From Desulfobulbus sp. (GTDB lineage: Bacteria; Desulfobacterota; Desulfobulbia; Desulfobulbales; Desulfobulbaceae): a stretch of 64,000 nucleotides of DNA. The notes beneath the pieces were generated by a model. The model was not told the origin of the DNA, searched no databases, and was given only the letters and a program-made list of their open reading frames with translations. Below, in pieces: positions 53,036 through 61,865 of this stretch. A program made the position numbers and the translations under genes. Each line of letters begins with the position of its first letter. Positions within the stretch are counted from its first letter, which is position 1. The stretch spans positions 1 to 64,000 of the forward strand of contig NZ_JAVBXR010000018.1 in the NCBI RefSeq assembly GCF_030824455.1. The letters run 5' to 3'.

Positions 53036-53560
53036 TCAAGCGCCCCCTTTTTTATACTCTTCTTCGGTGAATGCACCGGGAGTTTCGAGTAAATCCGTAA
53101 TTTTCAAGACAAAGGATTTTCGCTCGTCACCGGTGACTGAAAATATGCCAGTGTCCATCCGGATGGCGTCCATTGGGCAGGCTTCAACGCAGTAGCCGCA
53201 ATAGATGCATTCAAGCAGGTCAATGTCAAATCTGACCGGCATTTTTTCAGTTCTGCCGTCAACGCGCTCGCCGGCTTCAATCATGATGCATTTGGCGGGG
53301 CAGTTGGTCTGGCACATGAAGCAAGCCACGCATTTCATGGTCCCGTCTTCATATTTGGTCAGCCGATGCCGACCGCGCCAGCGCGCGGTGATCTCAGGTT
53401 TCACCTCGGGGTAATGTCGGACGTACAGTTTTGAGTTGTCAAGGAGATTGGACAGGAAGTGACCAAAGGTCACGGCCATTCCCTTGAAGACCTCAATCAG
53501 ATACAGCCGTTCGTAAAGGTCTTTGCCTTTACGTTCCATTATTTTAATTTTTCCACTCAT
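53036..53560 (-). CDS. nuoI: NADH-quinone oxidoreductase subunit I
   Basis: A 174-residue ferredoxin-like subunit with two [4Fe-4S] clusters (N6a and N6b). The cysteines are in CVACFMCQTNCPAKC and CIYCGYCVEACPMDAI. They relay electrons from NuoG to NuoB. The N-terminal amphipathic helices (GMAVTFGHFLSNLL) bind the membrane arm. Start is 13 bases after nuoH. Confidence 0.96.
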   Translation of the reverse strand: MSGKIKIMERKGKDLYERLYLIEVFKGMAVTFGHFLSNLLDNSKLYVRHYPEVKPEITARWRGRHRLTKYEDGTMKCVACFMCQTNCPAKCIMIEAGERVDGRTEKMPVRFDIDLLECIYCGYCVEACPMDAIRMDTGIFSVTGDERKSFVLKITDLLETPGAFTEEEYKKGGA

Positions 53561-53573
53561 GCCAGCTCCTCTC

Positions 53574-54860
53574 TTAACTCAATGCAACGACGATTGCACT
53601 TGTAACGAAAATGTTCAGCAGCGAAAGCGGCAAGAGTGTTTGCCAACCTAATTTCTGCAACTGATCATAGCGAAAACGAGGTAACGTCCAACGAACCCAG
53701 ACATAAACGAAGCACATGAAGGTTACTTTGACGAGAAAAGTAACGATCTGCAGTCCCGCAGTCAGTATTCGCGCCGCCATGCCGCCGGATCCGGAAATCA
53801 GGAATATGACAAGCAGCAACTCAAGAGCGATGACCAGTCCCCACATGATCTTAGCGTAGACATTGGCTTCGCGAACCCTGGGGTCGTTTTCCCGCGGGTA
53901 GTGGCTGCGATTGTTCTTGCTCATCCAAGCGCCGAACAACAGAGCCAGGACTGGAAGCAGAAGCATCAGCAAAAAGGAGACCAGACGCGTATTGTTGACC
54001 AAGGCGTCTGTGGCAAGCCAGGGAATCTGGAATCCGCCGAAGTAGAGGCTGACGATGATGGCGCTGGAAGTGAACATGGCCACATATTCACCCATGAAGA
54101 ACATGCCGAATTTCATCGAGCTGTACTCGACGTGGAAACCGGCGACCAGCTCGCTTTCACCCTCGGCCAAGTCAAAGGGGGTGCGGTTGGTTTCCGCAAA
54201 AGCCGCCACGATAAAGATAATGGCTCCAAGTGGTTGCAGTACAACCCCCCACATGGGGATGAAGCCAAACAGCAGCTGCCCTTGGAATTGAACCATCTCA
54301 GTGAGATTGACGGTGCCGTATACAATCAACGCACTGATAACGGCCAGTCCCATGGGGATTTCGTAGCTGATGACCTGCGCCGCAGCCCGCAAGCCGCCGA
54401 GAACACCGTATTTGTTATGGGAAGACCAACCGGCCAGGATGATGCCGTACACTGCAAACCCGGCCACGGCCAGGAACCAAAGAATGCCGAGGTCCGTGGG
54501 GATGGCCTGCATAATGTATTCTTTACCGTCGAGAATCAGAACGTCGGCAAAGGGAATTGCGGCAAAGGAAACCAGCGCAATGAGGAAAACAATCACCGGA
54601 GCTATCACAAAGTAAAACTTGTGAGTGATGTGGCCGGGAACAACGTCTTCCTTGGTGATCAATTTGACGGCGTCCGCCAGATTTTGCACCAGTCCGCCAG
54701 CCCGGAAGCCAAAAATGTTGGCGCGGTTGGGACCGGAACGATCCTGAAAGTAGGCGGCTCCACGACGTTCCATCCAGACCAGCACCGCAATGAAGCAGAG
54801 CGGGACGAACGCCCCGAAGGCAACCCTGAGAACGATTAAGAGGATATCAAGCTGCGACAT
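53574..54860 (-). CDS. nuoH: NADH-quinone oxidoreductase subunit H
   Basis: The membrane subunit (ND1) that helps form the quinone site. The 428-residue protein is longer than the typical 320-350 because of about 70 extra residues at the C-terminus, with two or so more helices. Conserved parts are VWMERRGAAYFQDRSGPNRAN, KLITKEDVVPG and AETNRTPFDLAEGESELVAGF, with the acidic residues coupling quinone reduction to pumping. nuoG ends 14 bases inside this gene. Confidence 0.95.
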   Translation of the reverse strand: MSQLDILLIVLRVAFGAFVPLCFIAVLVWMERRGAAYFQDRSGPNRANIFGFRAGGLVQNLADAVKLITKEDVVPGHITHKFYFVIAPVIVFLIALVSFAAIPFADVLILDGKEYIMQAIPTDLGILWFLAVAGFAVYGIILAGWSSHNKYGVLGGLRAAAQVISYEIPMGLAVISALIVYGTVNLTEMVQFQGQLLFGFIPMWGVVLQPLGAIIFIVAAFAETNRTPFDLAEGESELVAGFHVEYSSMKFGMFFMGEYVAMFTSSAIIVSLYFGGFQIPWLATDALVNNTRLVSFLLMLLLPVLALLFGAWMSKNNRSHYPRENDPRVREANVYAKIMWGLVIALELLLVIFLISGSGGMAARILTAGLQIVTFLVKVTFMCFVYVWVRWTLPRFRYDQLQKLGWQTLLPLSLLNIFVTSAIVVALS

Positions 54861-56409
54861 TGGGGACCTCGCTTACGGTTAATGCTAATCCTTCACCGGG
54901 AACCTGCTCCAGATCAATCCCTTTCAAGGCGGCAACGGCGGCTGTTAAGCCGGCGCGTGCCTCGAAGCAATTTTTGATCTCGCCGCCAAGTTGGCTGACG
55001 ACGTGAATCATATCGAAAGCGGGTGTGTTTTTGACAACCGCAACAGCATATTGTTGAAGAATGGAGTCGACGTTGACCAGGGTTCCAGCGTCCTCGGTTG
55101 CGGAGGCTACCGGCAGGGCGATAGCGGCCTTTTCGGCACAGGCGTCCATGTTGCTTCCAAGATAGGCCAGTTTGCAATTGCCGGCCAAAGCGTTGAGCGC
55201 ATCAGCGGTCAGGCTGAGCGACAGATCGTTTTGGAAACAGATCAGCAGGTCGGCTCCGTTGACGGCGGCGTCAAAACCGGCCTTGGAGGCGTCAATGCCC
55301 AACAGAGCAAACGAGGCGCGGTTGGCTGATTTATCGTCCTGAATCAGGAAATCGTCGCCGTCGCCGGCTATGACGTAGCCGTCGCTGTATCCGCTGACTG
55401 CAGCATTGCAGTTTGCGGCGAATTTCTGGATGGCGAACATCTGCTCCAGCGAATTATTGGGCGAGATGACGCAGACGATCTTCTTGGCCTGACTAACGGC
55501 GCGACGCAAGGCTTCCACAGCCTCGTTCAGCCCCGTCTCTTTTCCATCCAACAGGGCGACGGTTAAACGATTGTCGTTTTCCTGCTTGTAGGTCATCCGG
55601 CCTGCATCGCACATAAAGTAGCCGTTGACCTTCTCGTTGAGACGCGGACGGAAGCGGTAAATAACGTCGTCCTTGTATTTTTCCCGATTGTGATCAATGA
55701 AGATGTTGCAGCCTTTGCTGCAACCGCGACAGATGCCCTTGCTCTTGGTCAAGAACCAGGACCGTTGTTTGAACCGGAAATCAGCGCTGGTCATTGCACC
55801 GACCGGACACAAATCAACCACATTCAGCGCATAACGATTGGCAAGCGGCCGCCCCGGGAAAATGTTGACCCGCGCGTAGTCGGTGCGGTTGACAATGCCA
55901 AGTTCCCCGGTTTTGGTGATCAACCGGGTAAATCGAACGCAGCGGGCGCAGAGCACGCAACGTTCCTGATCGTGGACCACGCCGCAGCCGAAATCCATTT
56001 TTTTGGCTTTCAGCACGGGTTTGACGGTCATTCGGCTCTTCTGACCGTCGTATTTCATGTAATAATCCTGCAGCTTGCACTCGCCGGCCTGATCACAGAT
56101 GGGGCAGTCGATCGGATGGTTGATCAGTTCCAGCTCCATAATGTCGCGCTGGATTTTTTTGATCTTGTCCGTATCCAACTGCACCTTCATGCCTTCAGCT
56201 GCCCGTGTTTTGCATGCCGGGACGAGAGGAGGTCTGCCATCTTCGATACCCACCAAGCACATGCGGCAATTGCCGTCTGCACCAAGCGCCGGATGGTAGC
56301 AAAGATGGGGAATCTCAATGCCGACAGCACCAATAGCGTCGATCAGATTTTTGCCTGATTCAACTTCTACTTCCTGTCCGTTAACAAACAGTTTTACCTT
56401 ATCAGCCAT
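54847..56409 (-). CDS. nuoG: NADH-quinone oxidoreductase subunit G (short form)
   Basis: A 520-residue subunit. The N-terminal [2Fe-2S] domain has HLCYHP, NCRMCLVG and C in VPACKTRA. Next are the His-Cys3 site (HPIDCPICDQAGECKLQD) and a [4Fe-4S] set (CVLCARCVRFTR ... CPVGAM). CRGCSKGCNIFID with a later cysteine in FMCDAGR matches the extra N7 site of some NuoG proteins. The molybdopterin-type C-terminal domain is only partly present, so the protein is shorter than E. coli NuoG (about 900). The gap of 17 bases to nuoF supports one transcript. Confidence 0.94.
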   Translation of the reverse strand: MADKVKLFVNGQEVEVESGKNLIDAIGAVGIEIPHLCYHPALGADGNCRMCLVGIEDGRPPLVPACKTRAAEGMKVQLDTDKIKKIQRDIMELELINHPIDCPICDQAGECKLQDYYMKYDGQKSRMTVKPVLKAKKMDFGCGVVHDQERCVLCARCVRFTRLITKTGELGIVNRTDYARVNIFPGRPLANRYALNVVDLCPVGAMTSADFRFKQRSWFLTKSKGICRGCSKGCNIFIDHNREKYKDDVIYRFRPRLNEKVNGYFMCDAGRMTYKQENDNRLTVALLDGKETGLNEAVEALRRAVSQAKKIVCVISPNNSLEQMFAIQKFAANCNAAVSGYSDGYVIAGDGDDFLIQDDKSANRASFALLGIDASKAGFDAAVNGADLLICFQNDLSLSLTADALNALAGNCKLAYLGSNMDACAEKAAIALPVASATEDAGTLVNVDSILQQYAVAVVKNTPAFDMIHVVSQLGGEIKNCFEARAGLTAAVAALKGIDLEQVPGEGLALTVSEVPNVAA

Positions 56410-56426
56410 GGTAACCCTTATCCCCG

Positions 56427-57698
56427 TTACATCGCGGTCTGACTTGAAGCGCCGCCACTGACGTACGCCTCGAATTCATGCCGGAATTTGTTCAAGTAAC
56501 TGCGTGTCGACATGGTACAAGCCGCCGAAAGTACGCACACTGTTTTCATTTCGATGTTATCGCACAATTCGGTCAGCAAATCGATGTCGGCTGTTGTTCC
56601 CTCGCCGCGAATAATCTTTTTGACAATCTTGAGCATCCAGCCAAGGCCCTCGCGGCAGGGTGTGCACTGTCCGCAGGATTCGTGATGGTAGAAGTAAATA
56701 AGATTCTCCACCAGCTTCACCATATCCACGGTGTCGTCGAGAACAACAATGCCGCCGGAACCGAACATGGTTTTGTGGGCAGCCATGGATTCGTAGTCAA
56801 GGGTGACGGTTTGGGCCTCTTCGGGAGTCAGTACAGGCGTGGAGCTACCGCCGGGAATAACGCCTTTCAGCGTGCGTCCATCCCGCAGACCGCCTGCAAC
56901 CTTGTCAATAACTTCCAGAATCGGCAGTCCCAGGGGTAATTCATACATGCCGGGCTTCTTTACTAAACCCGAAATGCCAAACAAATGGGTTCCGGGACTC
57001 TTTTCGGTGCCGTAAGCCTTGTAGGCATCGGGACCATTGGCCAGAATAAACGGCAGAGAGGCTATACTCTGGACGTTGTTAATGATGGTCGGGCAGCCGT
57101 ACAGACCTTCAACCGCCGGAAACGGTGGTTTGCTTCGGGGTTGGCCCTTCCGGCCTTCGATGGATTCGAGCAGCGCGGTTTCCTCGCCGCAGACATAGGC
57201 TCCGGCGCCGCGATGCACGGTGACGTCGAGCTTGTAGTCGCGCCCGGCAATGGATTCGCCGAGATAGCCGGCTGCATAAGCCTCATCAATGGCGGCCTGC
57301 AGTGCTTTGACCTGGGTGGTGTATTCGCCGCGGATATAGATGTAGGCGGCCTGGCTTTTGATTGCGTAGCAGCAGATGATGATGCCTTCGATCAGCATAT
57401 GCGGATCGCGCACCAGAATGTACCGGTCTTTGAAGGTGGCCGGTTCGGATTCGTCCGAGTTGACCGCCAGATACACCGGCTTGTCGATGTTTTTGGGGAG
57501 GAAGCTCCATTTCAGCCCCGTGGGAAAACCAGCGCCGCCGCGGCCTCTTAAGCCGCTGGCCTTGACCAGTTCAATAACTTCCTCGGGCTGCATGGCAAAG
57601 ACCTTGTCGAGCGTCGCGTAGGCGCCGTGCTCCTTGGCCACTTCAATCTTATGAGCGTCCGGTATATCAAATCTCGCACTAAGTAGTTTTACTTGCAT
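56427..57698 (-). CDS. nuoF: NADH-quinone oxidoreductase subunit F
   Basis: The flavin subunit that oxidises NADH. The 423-residue protein has the NADH and FMN site in GLRGRGGAGFPTGLKW, NSDESEPATFKDR and GAYVCGEETALLESIEG. The N3 cluster cysteines are in ESCGQCTPCREGL plus the later cysteine in TVCVLSAACT. That last segment differs from the usual CALG motif but keeps its cysteine. The start ATG 57698 has GGAGAG upstream; the longer frame would overlap nuoE. Confidence 0.95.
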   Translation of the reverse strand: MQVKLLSARFDIPDAHKIEVAKEHGAYATLDKVFAMQPEEVIELVKASGLRGRGGAGFPTGLKWSFLPKNIDKPVYLAVNSDESEPATFKDRYILVRDPHMLIEGIIICCYAIKSQAAYIYIRGEYTTQVKALQAAIDEAYAAGYLGESIAGRDYKLDVTVHRGAGAYVCGEETALLESIEGRKGQPRSKPPFPAVEGLYGCPTIINNVQSIASLPFILANGPDAYKAYGTEKSPGTHLFGISGLVKKPGMYELPLGLPILEVIDKVAGGLRDGRTLKGVIPGGSSTPVLTPEEAQTVTLDYESMAAHKTMFGSGGIVVLDDTVDMVKLVENLIYFYHHESCGQCTPCREGLGWMLKIVKKIIRGEGTTADIDLLTELCDNIEMKTVCVLSAACTMSTRSYLNKFRHEFEAYVSGGASSQTAM

Positions 57699-57712
57699 AT
57701 CGCTCGCTCTCC

Positions 57713-58219
57713 TTATTTCAGCGTGGCCAAGAGTTCTTTGAGTTTGTCCACAGTCATGTACTCGTAGAACTCGCCGTTGATCTGCACCACTGGAGCGGAT
57801 CCGCAATGGCCCAGACATTCAACCTCTTCGAGGCTGTACTGTCCGTCCGCGCTGACGGCCCCAGGCTTAATGCCCAACTCGCGCTGCAGATAGTCGACAA
57901 TTTCCTGTTTGCCCAAGAGGTAGCAGGAAAGGGTCCGGCATACGCAGATGTGGTATTTCCCTTTGGGCTGCAGGTTATACATAGTGTAAAAGGTGGCCGC
58001 CTCGTACACCATGGTGGCAAAGGTTCCGATGCGGTCGGCGATGTAGGCCATGGCCTCGGCGCTGATCCACCCTTCCTGCTCCTGAACAAGCCACAACGAG
58101 GGCAAGATCAGGGATTCACGGGTGGGATACCTTTTTGCCAGCCGCTCAAACTCCGCATCTCGCTGCGCATCAAAAGCGAACGGTTTTCCCGTTTCTATTA
58201 GCTGTGATCGATCACTCAT
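57713..58219 (-). CDS. nuoE: NADH-quinone oxidoreductase subunit E
   Basis: A 168-residue thioredoxin-fold subunit with one [2Fe-2S] cluster (N1a). The cysteines are in CVCRTLSC and ECLGHCGSAP, with the normal Cx4C and Cx3C spacing. It works with NuoF and NuoG in the NADH-oxidising module. The start overlaps the nuoCD stop by four bases. Confidence 0.95.
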   Translation of the reverse strand: MSDRSQLIETGKPFAFDAQRDAEFERLAKRYPTRESLILPSLWLVQEQEGWISAEAMAYIADRIGTFATMVYEAATFYTMYNLQPKGKYHICVCRTLSCYLLGKQEIVDYLQRELGIKPGAVSADGQYSLEEVECLGHCGSAPVVQINGEFYEYMTVDKLKELLATLK

Positions 58220-59931
58220 CTGTCCAACTCTCCGCCAATGATATTGATGCTGCCGAGATTGATAACCGCGTCCGCAATCATTTCCCCCTCAACCATTTCA
58301 TGGAACCCACTCATCATGTAAAAGCACGGCGGCCGCACTTTGCATTTGTAGGGACGTCCGGAACCGTCGGAGACGAAATAAAAGCCCAACTCGCCGTTGG
58401 CCGCCTCAAAGGAATCGTACCATTCGCCTGCGGGAGCCTTCACGCCTTCAAAAATCAGCTTGAAGTGACTGGCCAGTCCTTCGATGTTCTTATACACTTC
58501 GGCTTTGGGGGGCAAGGCGACGTGGTTGTCGGAGACAAACACCGGCCCGGCGGGCATCATTTTCATGGCCTGACGGATAATGCTGATGCTCTGGAAGATC
58601 TCTTCGTAGCGAATCATGATACGATCATAGATGTCGCCCTTCGAGCCCAGCGGAATGGTGAAATCAAAAGTTTCGTAATGGTAGTAGGGATTGTCCTTGC
58701 GCAGATCAAACGGCACGCCGCTGGCGCGCAGACAGGGCCCGGTGTATCCGTAGGACAGGGCTTTGTCGGCGGGCATGACGCAGACGTTCTGGGTCCGGTC
58801 ATGGACGATTCTGTTTTTCAGCACCAGTTTCAGCGAATCAGAGACACCCTTTTCAATGCCGTGCAGATGCGTTTCCATGTCGGCTTCCCAGCCTTCGTAG
58901 AAATCGCGGTACATGCCGCCGATGCGGGTAAACGAACTGGTCAGGCGGGCTCCGGTGAGCCGGCTGATCAAATCGTAAGACGCCTCTTTCTCATTGTAGA
59001 GGTACCAGTAGTTGGTCAGACCGCCCATATCAACCAGGTTGGCGGCGATACAGACCAAATGGTCCTGTACACGGAAAAACTCGGAAAGGATGACCCGCAT
59101 AAACTTGGCCCGCTCGGTGATCTCCACACCCAGCCATGATTCCACCGCCTTGGCGTAGGCGATGTTGTTCATCAGGGCCGAACAGTAGTTGAGCCGGTCG
59201 GTCAGAGGAATGACCTGATTGTAGGTTCGGTTCTCTGCGGTTTTTTCAAACCCGCGGTGGAGATAGCCAATCTCATTGACGTTGGCGAGGATGGTTTCGC
59301 CGTCCAGCGCTGTCAGGATGCGGATGGCGCCGTGGGTGGCGGGATGGGACGGTCCGAGATTGAGGTACATGATCTCGGTGTTGATCTCCTCCATGGTGGT
59401 CTTGTTGACCCCTTTGCTCGCCAGCCTGTCCTTGATCTCTTTTTCAAGACTATCAGACTCGTAGCAAATCTGCCCGTTTTCAATGGCATAGTCTTTGCGC
59501 AGCGGATGCCCCTGGAACTGCCAATGATTGAGGATTCTGCGCAAGTCCGGATGCCCCTGGAAAACAATGCCGTATTGGTCGTAGGTCTCGCGCTCGCCCC
59601 AGTTGGCCGAATCCCAAAACTTGGTGGCGGTGGGGATGCCTACCGCAGGGTCGGCCACGGGCACCCGCACCTCGACCAGCATGTTCTTTTCCCAATTGCG
59701 GATCGTGTACACGACAAGGAAACGGGTTGCTTGCGGGGTCGGGTATTCAAGGAAATCCACCCCGGTAACGTCCAACAGCAAACCGAAATTCAAGGTCGGA
59801 TCGTTTTTCAGGCGGGAGAGCGTAGTTTCGAGCTGTTCAGGCTGTACCGTGAGAACCACCGCATCGATGCTTGACGTGCAGGGTACATCCGGAAACGCGG
59901 CCTGGATTAATTCTAGCGCCGTCGTATTCAT
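58216..59931 (-). CDS. nuoCD: NADH-quinone oxidoreductase subunits C and D, fused
   Basis: A 571-residue fusion of NuoC (about 1-165) and NuoD (about 180-571). The NuoC part has YTIRNWEKNMLVEVRVPV and GHPDLRRILNHWQFQGHPLRKDY. The NuoD part starts MYLNLGPSHPATHG, with the quinone-site histidine in GPSHPATHG. It also has EKTAENRTYNQVIPLTDRLNYC (in part) and ends IIGGELDR. NuoD is related to hydrogenase large subunits but lacks their nickel cysteines. Fusion of C and D is known in several lineages, including E. coli. The start ATG 59931 follows the nuoB stop by one base. Confidence 0.95.
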   Translation of the reverse strand: MNTTALELIQAAFPDVPCTSSIDAVVLTVQPEQLETTLSRLKNDPTLNFGLLLDVTGVDFLEYPTPQATRFLVVYTIRNWEKNMLVEVRVPVADPAVGIPTATKFWDSANWGERETYDQYGIVFQGHPDLRRILNHWQFQGHPLRKDYAIENGQICYESDSLEKEIKDRLASKGVNKTTMEEINTEIMYLNLGPSHPATHGAIRILTALDGETILANVNEIGYLHRGFEKTAENRTYNQVIPLTDRLNYCSALMNNIAYAKAVESWLGVEITERAKFMRVILSEFFRVQDHLVCIAANLVDMGGLTNYWYLYNEKEASYDLISRLTGARLTSSFTRIGGMYRDFYEGWEADMETHLHGIEKGVSDSLKLVLKNRIVHDRTQNVCVMPADKALSYGYTGPCLRASGVPFDLRKDNPYYHYETFDFTIPLGSKGDIYDRIMIRYEEIFQSISIIRQAMKMMPAGPVFVSDNHVALPPKAEVYKNIEGLASHFKLIFEGVKAPAGEWYDSFEAANGELGFYFVSDGSGRPYKCKVRPPCFYMMSGFHEMVEGEMIADAVINLGSINIIGGELDR

Positions 59932-59932
59932 A

Positions 59933-60445
59933 TCAATCGAGAATCCCTTTAAAGTCTTTGTGGCGATCATTCAGCACACTTTCACCCTTGATCTGGTCCT
60001 GAATCTTCATCAATGCGTCCAGAACCGCCTCGGGCCGGGGAGGACACCCAGAAATATAGACGTCCACTGGAATGATCGTGTCGATTCCCTGCACGGTGCA
60101 GTAGTTGTCGTACACCCCGCCGGAACTGGCGCACGCGCCCATGGCCACAACCCACTTGGGCTCGGGCATTTGTTCATAAATTCGTTTGAGAATCGGCGCC
60201 TGCTTGTAACTGATGGTGCCGCAAACGAGCAACAGGTCGGCCTGACGGGGTGAAAAGCGTACAACCTCAGCGCCCCACCGGGAGATGTCAAGTTGACTTG
60301 CGGCGGCACTCATGAATTCGATCGCGCAGCAGGCGGTTCCGAAAACAAACGGCCACAGAGAGTACTCACGCCCCCAATTGATGACTGCATCGAGCTTGGT
60401 GGTCAGTACCGTATCACCTAGACTTGCTTCTAATCCTAACGCCAA
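59933..60445 (-). CDS. nuoB: NADH-quinone oxidoreductase subunit B
   Basis: A 170-residue subunit with the final [4Fe-4S] cluster N2, which reduces quinone. The four cysteines lie in FGTACCAIEFM (a tandem pair), MGACASSGG and SGCPPRPEA. This is the pattern of all NuoB proteins. The gene start overlaps the end of nuoA by 10 bases. Confidence 0.96.
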   Translation of the reverse strand: MALGLEASLGDTVLTTKLDAVINWGREYSLWPFVFGTACCAIEFMSAAASQLDISRWGAEVVRFSPRQADLLLVCGTISYKQAPILKRIYEQMPEPKWVVAMGACASSGGVYDNYCTVQGIDTIIPVDVYISGCPPRPEAVLDALMKIQDQIKGESVLNDRHKDFKGILD

Positions 60446-60795
60446 TTGAGCACCCCTTTCTTAAGAATGTAAATAAGTCCAGTCAAAAGCAGCGCCATGA
60501 ACACGACCATTTCCGTGAACCCGAACCATCCCAGTTCGCGCACACTTACGGCCCACGGATACATGAACACCGCCTCTATATCAAACAGCAGAAAGAGAAT
60601 GGCGAGCAGGTAAAACTTGACGCTAAACTTCTGCTCCGCCAGCCCAATCATGCGCTTGACGCCGCTTTCGTAAGGATCATTCTTTGCGACTCCGCCGGCG
60701 CGAGGGCCAATGACGGTTGTCGCCAACATGAACAGCGGGATAACGACAGCAATTCCGATGAGGGCCATTGCTGATAGCACCAGTTCCGTTACCAT
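60436..60795 (-). CDS. nuoA: NADH-quinone oxidoreductase subunit A
   Basis: A 119-residue membrane protein with three helices (ND3). The conserved loop KNDPYESGVKRMIG and the second helix KFYLLAILFLLFDIEAVFMYPW, with its acidic pair, are clear. As the first gene of the thirteen-gene nuo operon it follows a candidate sigma-70 promoter about 90 bases upstream. Confidence 0.95.
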   Translation of the reverse strand: MVTELVLSAMALIGIAVVIPLFMLATTVIGPRAGGVAKNDPYESGVKRMIGLAEQKFSVKFYLLAILFLLFDIEAVFMYPWAVSVRELGWFGFTEMVVFMALLLTGLIYILKKGVLNWR

Positions 60796-61309
60796 GAATT
60801 AGACTCTCCCTTAGACGTGATAGAAATAAACGAAACCTTCTGTGAACAGCAGGTTATTAAAGATAATGAAAATGAACGGCTATTCATTACCGGTGCAGGT
60901 GTTTTCTGTCAAGAAAAATAGTTCCTTGACAAGGCTTGAGATTTCCTTAACTGGCCGAGAGATCGGTTTCGGAAGATATTCAAAATGTGCGAATTGGTCA
61001 TCCCGAATCCCCGATCCCAGCCGCCGCCCCGCTGCAGCCTTTCAACGCTGATGACAAACGGCTTGCTCGGTCCGCCACAACGGCCACAGAGTCATCTCAA
61101 CTATCCGGCAGCATGTCGGCGCGACAATTTGCCCACCTTGCACAACTTCCGATACGCGCGCCACTTCCCCACTCCGCCAAAAAATCAGCGGCCAAGACGC
61201 GCCTTGCAAACGACAACGATGTGAAGGGCATCCAGCGCGACGCACCGCGTGTTCGTCCGCGCCACCGCATGCCCAAACGGCAGCCCGGGCGCCGACAGCG
61301 CCATTCGCA
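60796..61309. other. 514-base gap holding the nuo promoter region, no gene found
   Basis: Between ppnP and nuoA the plus-strand frames are short and arginine- or proline-rich without protein-like pattern. On the left is AT-rich sequence with the candidate nuo promoter at 60884-60912. The right part (about 61000-61309) is GC-rich; I see nothing functional in it. Confidence 0.5.
60884..60912 (-). promoter_or_regulatory. Candidate sigma-70 promoter of the nuo operon
   Basis: On the minus strand TTGACA (60912-60907), 17 bases, TAATGA (60889-60884). The -35 box is perfect and the -10 box partial, like that of maeA (TTGACA, 17, TAATGC). The leader to nuoA is about 80-90 bases. Confidence 0.55.
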
Positions 61310-61627
61310 TCAGCCTTCAACAAACGAGCAGCAATAGTCGGCGAGTTCCTGCACCTTTAAACTGAATTGTGATTTGGCGGGCACGTTGAACGATTCGCCG
61401 CCTTTCACTCTTTGCCAATCCGTTTTGCCCGGCAGCAGCACGTCCAGCGCGCCGGCCAGAATCTCCATCACTTCGGCCTTGTCGGTGTTAAAGACATACT
61501 CGCCCGGCAGCATGACCCCCAGCGTCTTTTTGGTTCCGTCGGCAAACACCAGGGTTCGACTAGTCACCTTGCCCTCAAAATAGACGTTCGCCTCGCGCAC
61601 CACAGTCACATTGTTAAATTCAGACAT
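61310..61627 (-). CDS. ppnP: Pyrimidine/purine nucleoside phosphorylase PpnP
   Basis: A 105-residue single-domain cupin of the PpnP (DUF1255, YaiE) family, which splits several nucleosides with phosphate to free base and ribose 1-phosphate. Visible family parts are NVYFEGKVTSRTLVFADGTKKTLG (in pieces), MLPGEYVFNTDKAEVMEI and the final GESFNVPAKSQFSLKV. The ATG at 61627 has GGGAG 6 bases upstream; a GTG two codons earlier is less likely. It stands alone between the chemotaxis receptor and the nuo promoter. Confidence 0.92.
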   Translation of the reverse strand: MSEFNNVTVVREANVYFEGKVTSRTLVFADGTKKTLGVMLPGEYVFNTDKAEVMEILAGALDVLLPGKTDWQRVKGGESFNVPAKSQFSLKVQELADYCCSFVEG

Positions 61628-61744
61628 TTCCACTCCCTTCTTAATATTTGCTTACCTGTTGCCCGGCCGCGTCCCGTTTGCGTCTGCAAAGTCGGACGCG
61701 ACGCGGCTCCCACAGCACCCTTTGCCGCGCGCGCTGAACGCAAA

Positions 61745-61785
61745 CGCCGGCGACCATGCGCCGCAGATTGGCATGGTCGCCGGCG
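61745..61785 (-). terminator. Perfect 14-base hairpin, probable terminator of the chemotaxis receptor gene
   Basis: CGCCGGCGACCATG (61745-61758) pairs without mismatch with CATGGTCGCCGGCG (61772-61785); the loop is 13 bases. On the minus strand it is followed by TTTGCGTTC, a weak T-run. It lies 80 bases after the receptor gene. Confidence 0.5.
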
Positions 61786-61865
61786 TGATCGCCCAGCAAG
61801 CGACGCGTTCAGTTCGCCCCGGCAGTCGCGCCGAATCAGGGCGATCCTGATCGGGATTGGTTAAA

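Noticed and set aside
60842-61337. Small plus-strand frames upstream of nuoA
   Set aside because: Arginine- and proline-rich composition with no start signals. One covers the candidate nuo promoter.
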